In this document: in pieces, positions 47,301 through 58,800 of the stretch
How positions within the stretch are numbered: the first letter of the stretch is position 1
How the letters are laid out: every line of letters starts with the position of its first letter
Source: Diplosphaera chodatii
Taxonomy: Eukaryota > Chlorophyta > Trebouxiophyceae > Prasiolales > Stichococcaceae
Direction: 5' to 3'
Assembly: GCA_032358165.1 (NCBI GenBank)
Contig: JAALGY010000051.1
Location: 62,001-126,000, forward strand
DNA length: 64,000 nucleotides
The notes under the pieces: model-generated
What the model was told of the DNA's origin: nothing
The model's input: only the letters and a program-made list of their open reading frames with translations
Database searches by the model: none
Position numbers and translations under genes: made by a program

Positions 47301-48141
47301 AACCCTCTTCCACGCTGCTGCCAACAATGGCGCAGCTGCTGCCAGATGCTGAGCCTGAAACAGGAGCTGGTCGCCGCTGCAGGCACGTCATCATCGAGAC
47401 CAACAACACCACAGCGCGCATCTTCCCCTCGGTGCCGGACTGCGAGACGCCCGAGTACTGGTGAGCCCGCCAAGTGTGCTGTCCTCAATGCTCTCGATGC
47501 AAACCAAATGAGGGTGAGATCTGGCCTTGAGACGGCCAGAGCGGCCTTTTGCTGACGCGCCTGCTGGCGCACGGCAGTGGCACCGGCGTGTTGGCGCCTG
47601 CCCATGTCCCTCGGCACACCCGGGGCCGATGCCGCCGCACTGGGGTGCATGCGCAAGCTAGGCACCCGGCGCATGCAGCAGCTGCTGCGAGCAATGTCAG
47701 ACGGCCAGTCGCTTCAGTTCCTTTGGGTCTACAGCGTAAACACCAGTGCAGTACCCTGAGCTTTGGTCTCTTTATTCAGGGAGCGCATGGAGGCGCTGAT
47801 CAGCTGGAACAACAAGCTGGCGGCGATCGGCAGGTCCGACGCGCCCGCCTTCGTCAAGCAGCTGCAGAAGCTGCCCGTGTACGAGCGCTTCGCCAAGAAC
47901 CTGCTGCAGGTGCGGCCTGGATTTTGGCAGTGTGTGGCATACTGTCAACATCACAAAGCTGTTGTGCATGTTGAAGTGCGTAACCAGTGGCTGTTGTGGA
48001 AGTTCGAGGTGTGTTGACGCTCTCCTCACGCGCGCATGTGCTGATGCCGAGTTCGTCCTGCCCCTGCAGCTGTACTTCGGCAAGACCATCGACCAGGGCT
48101 CGGTGGACCTGGTGCCGGAGGACGCGCAGCTGGCGTACTAG
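44371..48141 (+). CDS. CRD1: Mg-protoporphyrin IX monomethyl ester (oxidative) cyclase, diiron
   Basis: Eleven phase-compatible exons: 44371-44523, 44998-45108, 45479-45565, 45787-45909, 46198-46394, 46535-46601, 46844-46921, 47112-47227, 47383-47460, 47780-47909, 48070-48141; 403 residues, the usual length for the AcsF/CHL27/CRD1 family. A transit peptide (to about residue 33, [10 protein letters not shown]) precedes [15 protein letters not shown], a family signature. The diiron site shows as a Glu-containing [11 protein letters not shown] helix, DEARH (E167, H170) and DENRH (E248, H251). The enzyme forms ring E of chlorophyll at the thylakoid/envelope membrane. In Chlamydomonas the pair CRD1/CTH1 is copper- and oxygen-regulated; which of these it matches is not decidable here. 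The TAG stop overlaps TAGGGTTTA. Confidence 0.96.
46766..46837 (+). repeat. Three 24-base tandem repeats before cyclase exon 7
   Basis: CAATCTGACATGAGCAGCTC-type unit repeated three times (46766, 46790, 46814), ending 6 bases before exon 7. The repeats are open in the frame of exon 7. Confidence 0.85.
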
Positions 48142-48147
48142 GGTTTA
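48138..48147. repeat. TTTAGGG-type motif over the cyclase stop codon
   Basis: CTAGGGTTTA includes the TAG stop at 48139-48141. Confidence 0.75.
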
Positions 48148-48812
48148 CCAGGCGTACTTGACGCTTTTGCTGGAGGGGGGCCGGCAGCGGACGCTGCTGT
48201 GCGGCCCACGGCAGGGGCGCGGGACAGCGGCTGGCGGCGCGCTGCCGCAGCGCGGATGGGCATGCAGACAGCGGGGGTTATCCTGTGGCGGAGCATTGGG
48301 GCTCTGATTCAGAGAGTGTGGTTGCGACGTTCGGGGCGCAGCCGGCGGTGACGTTGCCGGTGTGGTGGCGGACTGACTTCGTCAGTATGGGTTTGAGAGT
48401 GAGGCGTGGGGCACACCCCCGAGCGCAGCGTTGTTGTGACGCTTTTGGTGATGCTTCAGCATGGAAGCAGGGAACGCAACTGTAATCACAACCATTTACG
48501 TTTATGTCTTGTTGCAAGGTATGCTGTCAATCGGATCAGAACCAAGCAGAAATGCCGGCATGGCGAGCAATGCTATCATAAAGCTCATGCTGCATGTCCC
48601 TCTTAGCACCAGCAGGCAGCTGACGTCGCCAGGGCAGACCCAATCAGGTGCTGTAATGTTGGCGTTTCCCATTGACAAATTCCCAATGCCCACGGTGCCT
48701 GAATCGTGCGGTACCGTACACTGCAGCTTCTGCTTGCAGTGTTCAGCCTGCAAGGACATACTGCTTTGCAGCACAAGCCCCTGCCACGCCATAGATTTAC
48801 ATGCCCCGCTGT
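48142..48812. other. Convergent intergenic region, cyclase / b561-A
   Basis: No exon is recognised. TGTAA at 48481-48485 is a poly(A) candidate for the cyclase, 340 bases past the stop. Confidence 0.4.
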
Positions 48813-51697
48813 TCAGTACCGAGCCATTTCCACGCCCCCTGGGGCAGCGCCGCCCTGGTGCAGCTGCCCAGTGTTGCTGCCGTAGCCATTTGCGTAGCCC
48901 GCGCCGTTGGTTGTGGCCCCGGGATGCAGCAGCCCTGTAGTGCCGTTGCTGCTGAACCCATTGTCCGTCGGCGCAGCGCCCTTGTATGTGCTTCCGTTCG
49001 CCGCGTTTGCAGCCTGCGGCAATGTCCGAAGTGACGAGCTCAAGATGCCGGTCAACGTACTGGACGAAGAGGAAATCGAATCTACCGGTGTCTGGAAAAC
49101 ATCTGCTGATCGTAACACTGGGCGGATCGCAGCAGTGCGGTCTAGCAAGCACGTCTGCATGTGCTCAGCAGGCAGCCGGGCTCAGCACTTCCCTGCCGCA
49201 CCTGCTCGTCGGCAGCCTTTGACGGCACGCCGTGGCCGGCGACCGGCAGCCCGGCGTCCTTGGGCCGCCGCTGCAGCAGCACCGGCGCGAAGTTGCCGTT
49301 CATGGGCACGCCGCCGGGCAGCTTGGACGCCTGCAGCCGACGAGCTTGAAGATATTACTCAGTATCCCTGGAGTGACTGAGACTGATGGAGTGCAGGCGA
49401 TCAGGAGCCTCTCGGGCACCTGATACTCCAAGTCAGCACAGCAGACCGTGCTATAGAGCCACTGCCCTGCACCGTAAGCTGCACGCCTGCCGAGCCGTGC
49501 AAAAGGCCTCGGCGCAGGGCAGCGGACAGGTCAGCCGAGTTCTCGACCCAGGTCAGCACTCCGTGCGCTCACCTCGAAGCCGCTGCGGTCGACGCGCTTG
49601 TTGTCGGCCTTGACGCGCACAAAGTCAATGGCCTCCTTCAGCAGCCACAGCAGCGCCAGCACGCCAAGCACGATGCCGTAGCCCCAGTAGAACTTGGTGC
49701 TCTCCTCCGAGTACTCCTGCGCGGATGCGAGAACGCGACTTGGCCAGCTGGACAACATGCGATCAGCACCCAGGCGCTTCGGGGGGGCACATGCAGCGGG
49801 CGCCCGCCCAGCACTAAAAGGTGCTGTATAAGAGAGTAGCACGAATGCTTGATGTAAGGAGATGCTCTCTCTGGCTCCCCTGCATCTTGCTGGCTGCTAC
49901 AGGGTGCACCCACCACTGACACGCGCAGGCCCAGGTAGATGGCGACGATGGTGAGCACGATTGCCAGGCGGCCCGTCCAGTGGTGGATGTGGTTGAACAG
50001 GTACCGGCGCCGGTGTGTCTGCAACAACGGGCCGAGACACGAGAGTCAAGGACACATCGATAAGGGGCCAAGGAAACACAGGGCCAGCAACTTACGGTAT
50101 GTGATGGGCATGGAAAGTGGGCCCAATGCAGTGCTGGATGCTGTGCGCAGGGTGACAGGCGAAGGCCAAAGCGCAGGTCACGACCGCGGCTCACGCAGTC
50201 AACATGCGCCGGGCGTGCATGCACGAGGCTGTTGGCGCGGCTGACCAGTGGCGCACCGGCTTTGGGCGCACGAGCGCCACAATGATCTGAAAGCCCGCCA
50301 GGCCCAGCGCCACTCCGCCAATTGCCTGCACCAGCACAGCAGCAGGGTTTGGCACTCAAGCACCTCAACGATGGGCATCCTTTGCAGTGAGGGCCGCTTC
50401 GGCTGGCTGTCACTCGTGCGCGCTCGTCAGCTAGAGCACATCCACACGCGGGGGCTTTGGGCAGTGGCTGACCAGCTGCGGTCGTGTTCCTCGCGCTTCA
50501 CGCGCAGCGACCTGTTTATGCAGCATGTGATGTAAACAGATGGGCCCACCTTGTGCACGGAGTACAGGCTGCTGTTCTCAAAGTCGTCCGTCGACAGCTG
50601 GGCGCCGAAGACCACGCCCACGACGCCGCCAATAAACGCTGCCACGCTGAGTGGTGCGTGCACCCAGAACCACGTCGGCGCGAATTCCTGCAAACAACGA
50701 TGGGGGTCGTGATTGATCCTGAACTCCACTGCCGACAACACACATACTGACCCTGATCAGAGTCCACAGCAGCGTTTGACCACACAAGCGCAGCGTGCCC
50801 AGAGGGGTGGGTCTGCTGCCGCACCCGGAAACTGCGTGCCACGATGGCGGCAAACGGCATCACGATGCCCAGGGAGACGCTGGAAGTGTAGCCGTGCACG
50901 CGCTCGCTCCAGCCCGCGATGCCCGACGGCGGCGGCCCGGCGGCATCCTGCAGCAGAGCACGCCCCCACCTGCGCGCAGGATTGCAACCTCATGATCAAG
51001 CCTACCGTAGGAGCAGTGGAGCGCTCCGAACATCAAGGTGCCACTGAGGCAAACAGGCTCGTCGACGTCATCAGGTGCAGGGTATGTGACCACGATCCAC
51101 TTAGGCTACCCCAGTCTGCACTAAAAAGGTCATGCAGCTGAAGCTGCTGACGCAGGATCAGTCATCCGTTTGGCACGCGCCCGGCACACGCTGTGAGCAC
51201 CGTAGTGCACAATCGGACGGTCCGACGCATGCAAACAGCTCTCAAACTGCCCGCAAATCGGCGCAGCGGGGCGCACCACGCTGCGCACCCCACCATGCCA
51301 CCTGTCACTGCCTAACGACCACGAAGTTGCCCAGGTGTGACACGCCAACGTAATTGAGACAAACTGAAAAAGCGGGCGTCCTACAGCGACGCACCCTTGC
51401 TCGGCGGCTGTGTTGCCATGCGCTGACAGCGTCCCAGGGTAGCCGCCGGCGGCCTGTTGACAGCATGTTTGTGACCTGAGTTTTACAACATTATCACACA
51501 CAGACTCCACACATGCATGCAGCAGCACTCTACCAGCCGCCCCGCCTGGCAGGCAGCTTATCAAGGAGTGCGTTGCGCACCTTGGACCTGTGCGGACATC
51601 CAGGGATGCGGAACCCAGCCGCCAAGCCGGCGTGTTGGCAGATGAGCAGCAGCGCAGCAAACGACATAGCAAACGCTGCACCCCGGCTTCGACCCAT
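48813..51697 (-). CDS. Cytochrome b561 / ferric reductase-type membrane protein, copy A
   Basis: Nine phase-compatible exons: 51697-51581, 51453-51395, 50969-50825, 50687-50550, 50325-50257, 50018-49914, 49716-49573, 49330-49202, 49013-48813; 368 residues. Signal peptide (MGRSRGAAFAMSFAALLLICQHAGLAAG), then FRIPGCPH. The core has five or six helices with four conserved His: HGYTSSVSLGIVMPF, WVHAPLSVAAFIGG, YSVHK, NHIHHWTGRLAIVL. These fit the two heme b sites of the b561 fold that passes electrons across a membrane. No DOMON domain is present. After the last helix come KEAIDFVRVKADNKRVDRSGFE and a cytosolic tail of about 110 residues ending TTGLLHPGA...GQLHQGGAAPGGVEMARY. The donor/acceptor (ascorbate to ferric or quinone) is unknown. 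It is the tandem twin of copy B. Confidence 0.85.
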
Positions 51698-52403
51698 CAG
51701 CGCACTGTCAGAGTTCACGGTTCGCATTTACTTCCTGCTGAGACTGAGCAAGCTCGCGTTCATGCACTGAAGTGCAGGTCCAGATTTCGCCTCATTGTGC
51801 CCCGTTGTGGCAAGGGGTCATAATCCCTGACGTTGTTTGGCACTGGCCCCCACAGGCATGACGACACCATGGCATTCATAGTAATATACCTGCCAAGTGC
51901 GATCCTGCCAATGAGTTCAAATAACCAAGCAGGTAGTTACAAGCCCGATGTGATCCCCTTATCTGGATCTGCAACACAGTATCAAATAATGTGGCCAAAA
52001 TAAACATCACCAGCCTCCACAAACCCACTGAATGCTGGGAAACAATGGTCGAAGTACGGCCAGAGCAAACATGCCACCCATGTAACCAAGGGAAAGAATA
52101 TAGACACATGGCAAGCAATGGCGTGAGGAGCATGACGGCTGCGCGCGCGCACAGCACACACAGCGGCAGATGGCCAGGCGCCAGCAGGACAAAACCCTAT
52201 CATATTGAGTGAGTGATTCCAATTGTGTGCCACCTCTAAGGCTGCGCCGCCCGCCCCAAGCAGCATGCAGCAGCGAGCACCTGCTTGGTGGCTCGTGCCA
52301 GGAAGCCGGTGCGGCGCACGATGATGCGCCCGTCTGCCGCTTTGTCTCTGTCCCACTGAGACGCGCCCGCAGCTCTGCAAAGAATTGGTTCAGCGCCCCG
52401 TCC
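51698..52403. promoter_or_regulatory. Intergenic region between the b561 twins
   Basis: Promoter of copy A and 3' flank of copy B. It is AT-richer around 51880-52090 than most of the window. No exon is recognised. Confidence 0.4.
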
Positions 52404-55400
52404 CTAGTACCTTGCCATCTCCACTCCCCCTGGCGCCGCGCCACCCTGGTGCAGGTGGCCAGTCGTTCCGCCGTAGCCGTTGGTGGGGCCGACGCCGGCT
52501 GCGGCGGCGCCGGGGTGTAGCAGCCCTGTGGTGGCGCCCCCGCCGTTGTAGCTGTCGCCGACCGGCGGCGGGCCCTTTGCCGCGTTTGCCGCCTCCATTG
52601 CAGCCTGCAGCGCGGCCGGCAAAGTTGACGTCTGATGGACATGTTCGTCCACACCGTCGAGTACACCTGCAGGCCTGCTGTGGCTCTGCAGAACACATCA
52701 CGACATAGTTGTCCAGGCTGGGCAGCTGGCAAGCAAGCAGGCTGGCCGCCAGGCCGGCGAATGAATGCACAGTGCTGATCTCATAGAGATGGCGGTCACC
52801 TGCTCGTCAGCCACCTTGGACCGCACGCCCTGGCCCGGGATGCCGTGGCCTGCGATCGGCAGCCCAGACTCCTTGGGCCGCCGCTGCAGCAGCACCGGCG
52901 CGAAGTTGCCATTCATCGGGATGCCGCGCGGCAGCTTGGACGCCTGCAGCCACAGCAAACTCGGCAGTGAGGCACCCTGCAGCGTTGGGGGTGAGGACGC
53001 TCAGTTGGCAGCAGATGCACTGTGTCCCAGCATGGCATGCCGTCGCGCGCTGCCAGAATGCGATGCGACCTGTGCGACGTAAGAGCCACCGCACTGCTGG
53101 CACACCGACTGTGCTGCTGGTCTGCTTGAACGTGGCCACCAACTTGGATCAACCATGCGACGCGAGCGCAACAGCAGCCTGCACCTAGTGCCAGCAGCCC
53201 TGCCTCTCACCTCGAAGCCGCTGCGGTCGACGCGCTTGTTGTCAGCCTTCACCCGCACGAAGTCGATGGCCTCCTTGAGCAGCCACACCAGGATCAGCGC
53301 GGCCACAATGATGGCGTAGCCCCAGAAGAACTTGGCCAGCTCCTGCGGTCCGCAACGGACGATGTGTCAGAAACTGTGCGGAAGCGGCGCAGGCCACCGG
53401 TCGGCTGACGGGGGCAAAGGTGCAGCCGTGGTGCTCGACGCATGCACTGGGCGGTGGGCAAGTGCAGCAGCCCACAACCGAATGTGGTTCTAGGACGACG
53501 TCGTCCATCTGCTGTCAGACCGCAGCTGCAGGAGGCTCACGTTGGACAGGTGCAGGCCCAGGTACACGTTGACGATGGCCAGCACGATCGCCAGGCGGCC
53601 CGTCCAGTGGTGCAGGTGGTTCCACAGGTACCGGCGCGGGTGCGTCTGCGGTCCAGGTTGAGCATCAGTGACGCGGGGGCAGTGGGCAGGGTCAGCAGCA
53701 GCAGGTTGCAGCCAGTGCGCAGCGCATGAGCCCATTGCGGCTTGGCTATGGCGTGCAGGGGAGCCACTTGGCATCTGCGAGCGCAGCGTGCGCGCAGCAG
53801 TTTGAGGGCTGACATGCACAGCGGGCGAGCCCGCCACTACACGGAACATGCTCCTGATCGCGGCACACCGTCTTGGGGCGCAGCAGGGCCGCGACCACGT
53901 TCAGCCCTGCCAGCGCCAGCACGATGCTGCCGATGGCCTGTGCAGATGTGAGCAACAACATCAAAACAGCTTTCAGCCTCGCAGACTCGTGGTTCTGCAC
54001 CGGTCTGCATGTAAAACAGGCGCCGTCCGGCATGAACCAAACAATCGGACACTGTACGCTAGCCGCAGCATGCGTCTGGTGTGCCATGTCAGGAACACAC
54101 ACATGCAGGAACCTCTGGCGAGGCCTGATGACGCAGCACTCGGCTCCCACACCGCACTGTGCTTGATGGCAGCAGTGCACATGGGGAGGTAGGTGCAGCA
54201 CATGTGTGCAGCGCTCAGCGCATGTCACCTTGTGCGCCCTGTACAGGTCGTAGCGGCCGCCCATGAAATCGTCCGTCGGCAGCTTGGCGCCCCAGATCAC
54301 GCCCAGCAGGCCGCCGATGAAGGCCGCCACGCCCAGCGGCGCGTGCAGCCAGAACCAGCCGGGGTACTCCTGCAACAGCCGTGCGGATGATTTGAGAAGT
54401 TGGCATGCGCCGGCTGGACTGTGAGCACAATGCCACAAGAGTACTGAGCGCTCCACGTTCATGCCGGCCGGTACGCAGGCCTGTCAACACCACTCAGCAA
54501 ACAGCAGGTGTCGAGCAGCAAGACAGGGAGCTGCTCCACACAGCACAAGCGATGAAGCATGTTCAAAGGTGGACTCAGTTAGCGCCGCGCCCACCCTGAA
54601 GCCGCGGGAGATGAGGGCGGCGAACGGCATCACGATGCCGAAGGAGATGCCGACGGTGTAACCGTGCGTCCGCGGGTTCCAGCCCGCGATGCCGGAGGGC
54701 GGCGCCATCTCCTCGCCGCCGCCCCCACCCTCCTGTAGCAATGCGCGCGCCCACCTGCATCATTGATCAGCCCCATTTGCTCAACATGGCCTCCGCGCCG
54801 CACGAATCACACAGGAAGCAGACGCAATGTAGAGTGACGGCGTAACTTGCTGTCGTTGTCGTCGAAATTGGGGTACTGCGGCCGTATGCAGGTCCTGGTG
54901 CGCTGCTTACTAACCAGTCGGCACGCGCGCGGCACACGCTGTGAGCACCTCACCCGCGATCGGACCACCCAATGCACGCACAAAGCGTCTACTGTGCGAC
55001 CAAGACATGGCGGGCAGCGAATAGCACACTCTGCGCGTCCACCTGTCGCTGCATACTCATCACGGAGCTGCAGAGGAGGCCACAACGCAGGCGGGGAGCG
55101 AGAATTCAACAGGAGCGCCGGGGTCAAGCCTCACATCTGCTCGTGGGTCACGTAGCCGTCCATCGCTGCGATCTGTGGGTGCTCCCCATCGTCCTGCAGG
55201 CAGCAAGCAACGTGGCGACGTCAGCCTTGAACATCACAACCCAGCAAACGTCCGACCAGCAGCATGTCATCCATCGCCTGACGTTTTGATGTTGCTTGTA
55301 TATAAACTGCATACTCGCCTTGAACTTGTGGGGGCAGCCGGGGATACGGAGTGCGGCTGTTGTGCCGGCACAGGCCAGGATCACGAGCAGCACGGTGACG

Positions 55401-55435
55401 ACTGCTGCACCCCCTGCATACTTGCCCCGAGCCAT
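52404..55435 (-). CDS. Cytochrome b561 / ferric reductase-type membrane protein, copy B
   Basis: Nine phase-compatible exons: 55435-55319, 55193-55135, 54754-54595, 54369-54229, 53937-53869, 53645-53541, 53342-53211, 52943-52800, 52604-52404; 375 residues. Five of nine exons (1, 2, 5, 6, 9) have exactly the same length as in copy A. Signal peptide MARGKYAGGAAVVTVLLVILACAG, then LRIPGCPHKFK. The same four His motifs occur: HGYTVGISFGIVMPF, WLHAPLGVAAFIGG, YRAHK, NHLHHWTGRLAIVL. The tail ends TTGLLHPGAAAAG...TTGHLHQGGAAPGGVEMARY, nearly identical to copy A. Exon 3 adds a GGGGGEEM insertion. Intron 1 has a GC donor (AAG|GCGAGT at 55318) where copy A has GT. Confidence 0.86.
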
Positions 55436-55887
55436 AGTACACCGCCAGTCACAATAGATTGAAACTGGTAGCTTGCTCGGACTTGCAGGTGGGGAAATAG
55501 CAGGCGTTGCACGAAACTTCTCATCAGCCATCATCTTGGACGGGGCCACGTCGTTCAAGCACACGTGACTTCAGGCGAACTGCACCGCTACAAGTGCGGC
55601 GTCAATCTGATGATGCAGCCGGCAAACCGTCCGCAAGCTGTGCGATTGTATGCGTCGAGTGGTTGAAGTGCCACAGATCCATGCCACTGCAACATACGGA
55701 TGTGGTGCGGCTGGCCTGACGAAAGGTGGCTGACTGCGCTGGTACCAACAGGGTTTACCGTCCACACCAAAGCTGTGCACTGTGACACTGTTACCTCGGT
55801 TGGGCGCAGTGTATCGGATACAACAGCCACCGCTGCCTGATCGACCTCGTTAATCCAACATGGAGCAAAGTGCCGATGCAACCCCTT
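55436..55887. promoter_or_regulatory. Intergenic region, Aquarius / b561-B
   Basis: 452 bases; holds the b561-B promoter and the Aquarius 3' flank. No TATA box or exon is clear. Confidence 0.4.
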
Positions 55888-58800
55888 TCAGGCACCGCCA
55901 GGCGCCAGCTCGGCCTCATCATCCGCTGGCGCTTCAGTCGGTGCGCTGGCGTCCATCGCTGCAACGCCGGCCGGCCCTGTAGCAGCCGCAGGGTCTGCCC
56001 CTTCCCCATCTGCCGCCGCCGCCGCCGCTGCACCTGCTGCGCCAGCAGCCGCTTCTGGAGCTGCGCCGGCTGCGGCGCCGCCGGCCACGCCGTTCTGCCC
56101 TGGGGCCTCCGCCACCCCGCCGTCTGCTGCGGGGCCGCCGTTGGCCGCAGGCGTGCCGTCCGCTGCAGGTGCGGCGGCGTCCGGGCCCAGCCCCTGCTGC
56201 GTGCCGACCTGCTTCGCCATCAGCGCCTGCGCGATCATGGCCGCCAGCGCGCCGCCGTCCGGCACCAGGTACGTCGCCTCCACCTGCTTGCAGAAGGGGG
56301 ACGTTCTCAGGTTCGACGATGGCAGCATGCAGGAGGCAGGACAGAACATTGCTGTTGCTGTCACGACCGGGTACTTGCTTGCTCTGGACGCGCAATCGTT
56401 CAGCGGCAACAGCCGCAGTGACAGAAGCCGAGGTCTGGCAGCAGGACTGCCAGATGAAGCAGGGTGCCTCTGGCGCCTGTTGCTCATGACATTCATCCAT
56501 TGCTGGGACCATCAGTTCGTTGCCGGCGGCGCACCTTGTCCAGCGGGCGGTCGCAGGAGTCGAAGGACTCCCCGGTGGGGTGCAGCGCCAGCTGCGTCGG
56601 GCGCGCCAGCAGGTGCCTGGGGTGATGAGATGCACACAACCGTCAGCAGCGCCCTGAATCAGGCTGCGACAAGCAGCACACATGCTGGACAGCTGTAACC
56701 TGGACTGTCATGAACAACAAACTCGGCTGAAGAGTGCCACCTGGCTCATGTTGACCTCATGACAGTGACAGTGTCCGCGATGTGCGATCTACAAGCTGTG
56801 GGACGTGCACCGACCGCACGTGTGCTGAGCTGCCACAGGCTCGCGGCCCTCGCAGCCAGCCCCGCACCTGAAGGTGGGCTGCAGCTCGTAGCAGGAGGCG
56901 AACAGCGAGGCGCGGCCGAAGATGTACAGCCCCAGCCGCGCGCGCGACATGGCGACCACCAGCCGGCGCACATCCCGCAGGTGCCCCACCGCCCGCGTGC
57001 GCACCAGGCTCAGCAGCACGTACTGGTTCTGCTGCCCCTGGTACTTGTCCACCGTCGCGACCTGCGGGGTGCGCGGGGCCGATGTTGGATGCTGCCAGAA
57101 GTTTTCTCGGCGCCGTCGGTCGAGCGCTGCGCGCTGCAGCTCCCAGCCGCCACTTGTGCCAGCCCTCCAGCCACGAGCTCGTCAAATCTCTGATCTCGAT
57201 GGGACTCGCGGCAGGCATGCCGATACGCATGAAGTCGAGAAGCACAGGGTGGCTGCTGTCAGCCAGGGCTGCATGTACGGGGGGTGTGCAGCAAGGAGTG
57301 CGTCATGACTGCAGCAGCCGTCACCTTGTGCGGCCGGCCGAAGGCGGGGTTGTTGGCGCACCGCCGCTCAATCACATCCTGCAGCAGCGCCTTCTGCCCG
57401 TTGTACGTCGTCAGGATGCTGATCTGGTTTGCCGGATACCCAGCGAGCCTGCAGGGGCAACAGCAAAATGCATGGAATTGCAGCCCTGACTTCCAGGCTG
57501 AAGCGTCTCAGAAGCACCTGGCAACCAGCCCAGCACCTCATTCCGATGCATGCTGCAAGGGCTCAGATGAGCGCACAACCAGAGCCCAAGGTGTTTCCAA
57601 ACCGCATTTCACTGCCACTGATAAGTCGGACGCTCCGACCCCTACCAGGCTCTGCATTGGCATCGTTGCAGGAGGGGGGGAGTGGACAAGTTTGAGCTGT
57701 CATGATGGGCCTCGGCGCACCGCATGTACTGGTACAGGGACACCAGGTACTCGGCCTCCGCAAGGTTCTGGAAGAAGTAGGGCACGGGCACCGACTCGCC
57801 GCGGCCGTCGGGGCCGTCGCCGACGTCGATCAGCTGGTAGTCGTACACGAAGCCCGGGTTGGCGCGCGTGAAGGCCGCGCCGGTCTCCACGTTGGGCAGG
57901 TTGCCCAGCTGGCGGTAGCGCCAGTTGTACAGCTGCGCCAGGCTTGGCCGCGCGCGCCCCTGCCACAGCACAGCAGGCGCCGTCAGCAATGCTAGCTAGA
58001 TACCCATATCAGGGTGCATGTCCTGGAGTAGAAGCCTAAGGTGGACTGGGTGAGGGAAGGCGAAGCCGTGGCCCTGCCAGATGTCCCGTGCACCAGGCGC
58101 CCAGAGCAACGCAGCCTCGGCAGCGACTGCATGGCACTGCTTGCGGGGTTTTGCGCCCGGCATCACTGCCGTCGTGAGGACTCGCGCTTGAGCACCGGCA
58201 GGCCGGACGCATGTCCACATCCTGGCATGCTGTGCGTACAGCCGGGCATGCGGCCAACCAGCTCAGGTAACGAACCTGCGCATTGAGCTCCAGGTACGGA
58301 ATGCCCAGCCGCACGAAGCGCGTGAACAGCGACTGGTCCAGGTGCGCGTACTTCTGGAACGCCATGTTCTTGACCACGGGCGGCAGCTGGTGGTGGTCCC
58401 CGATCATGACCACCCGCTTGAGGCGGCTGCGCCCCTGGTCCGGCTTCTGCGGGCAGCAGGAAGCAGGCAGCTCGTCAGCAGGTGTTTTGCAGCGGCGCAC
58501 GAAGGTTGCGATGCAGGTGAACATGACGATGTCAATAGGGTTGTTCAAGCACAGGTCGGCTGCAGATCTGGTGTACACATTGCAGCGGGCAGGACGGCAG
58601 GACCGGCAGTGCGGGAGCAGCAGCAGCAGCTTCCACATGTCTGCAGCAGGCAGCACGCAACAGCTGCGGCGAAAGCCTGGTGGGTCCGCATGTCGGCTGC
58701 TGGATCAGCCGGTGGACAGTCACGCGCCTGCAGCAGCATGGGGATGAAGGTCTCGATCTCCAGAATCTGCGCGGACTCCTCCATGACCAGGCTGTCGTAC

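Noticed and set aside
48813..55435. DOMON-cytochrome b561 (CYBDOM) annotation
   Set aside because: No DOMON segment is found between the signal peptide and first helix; that stretch is only about 60 residues.
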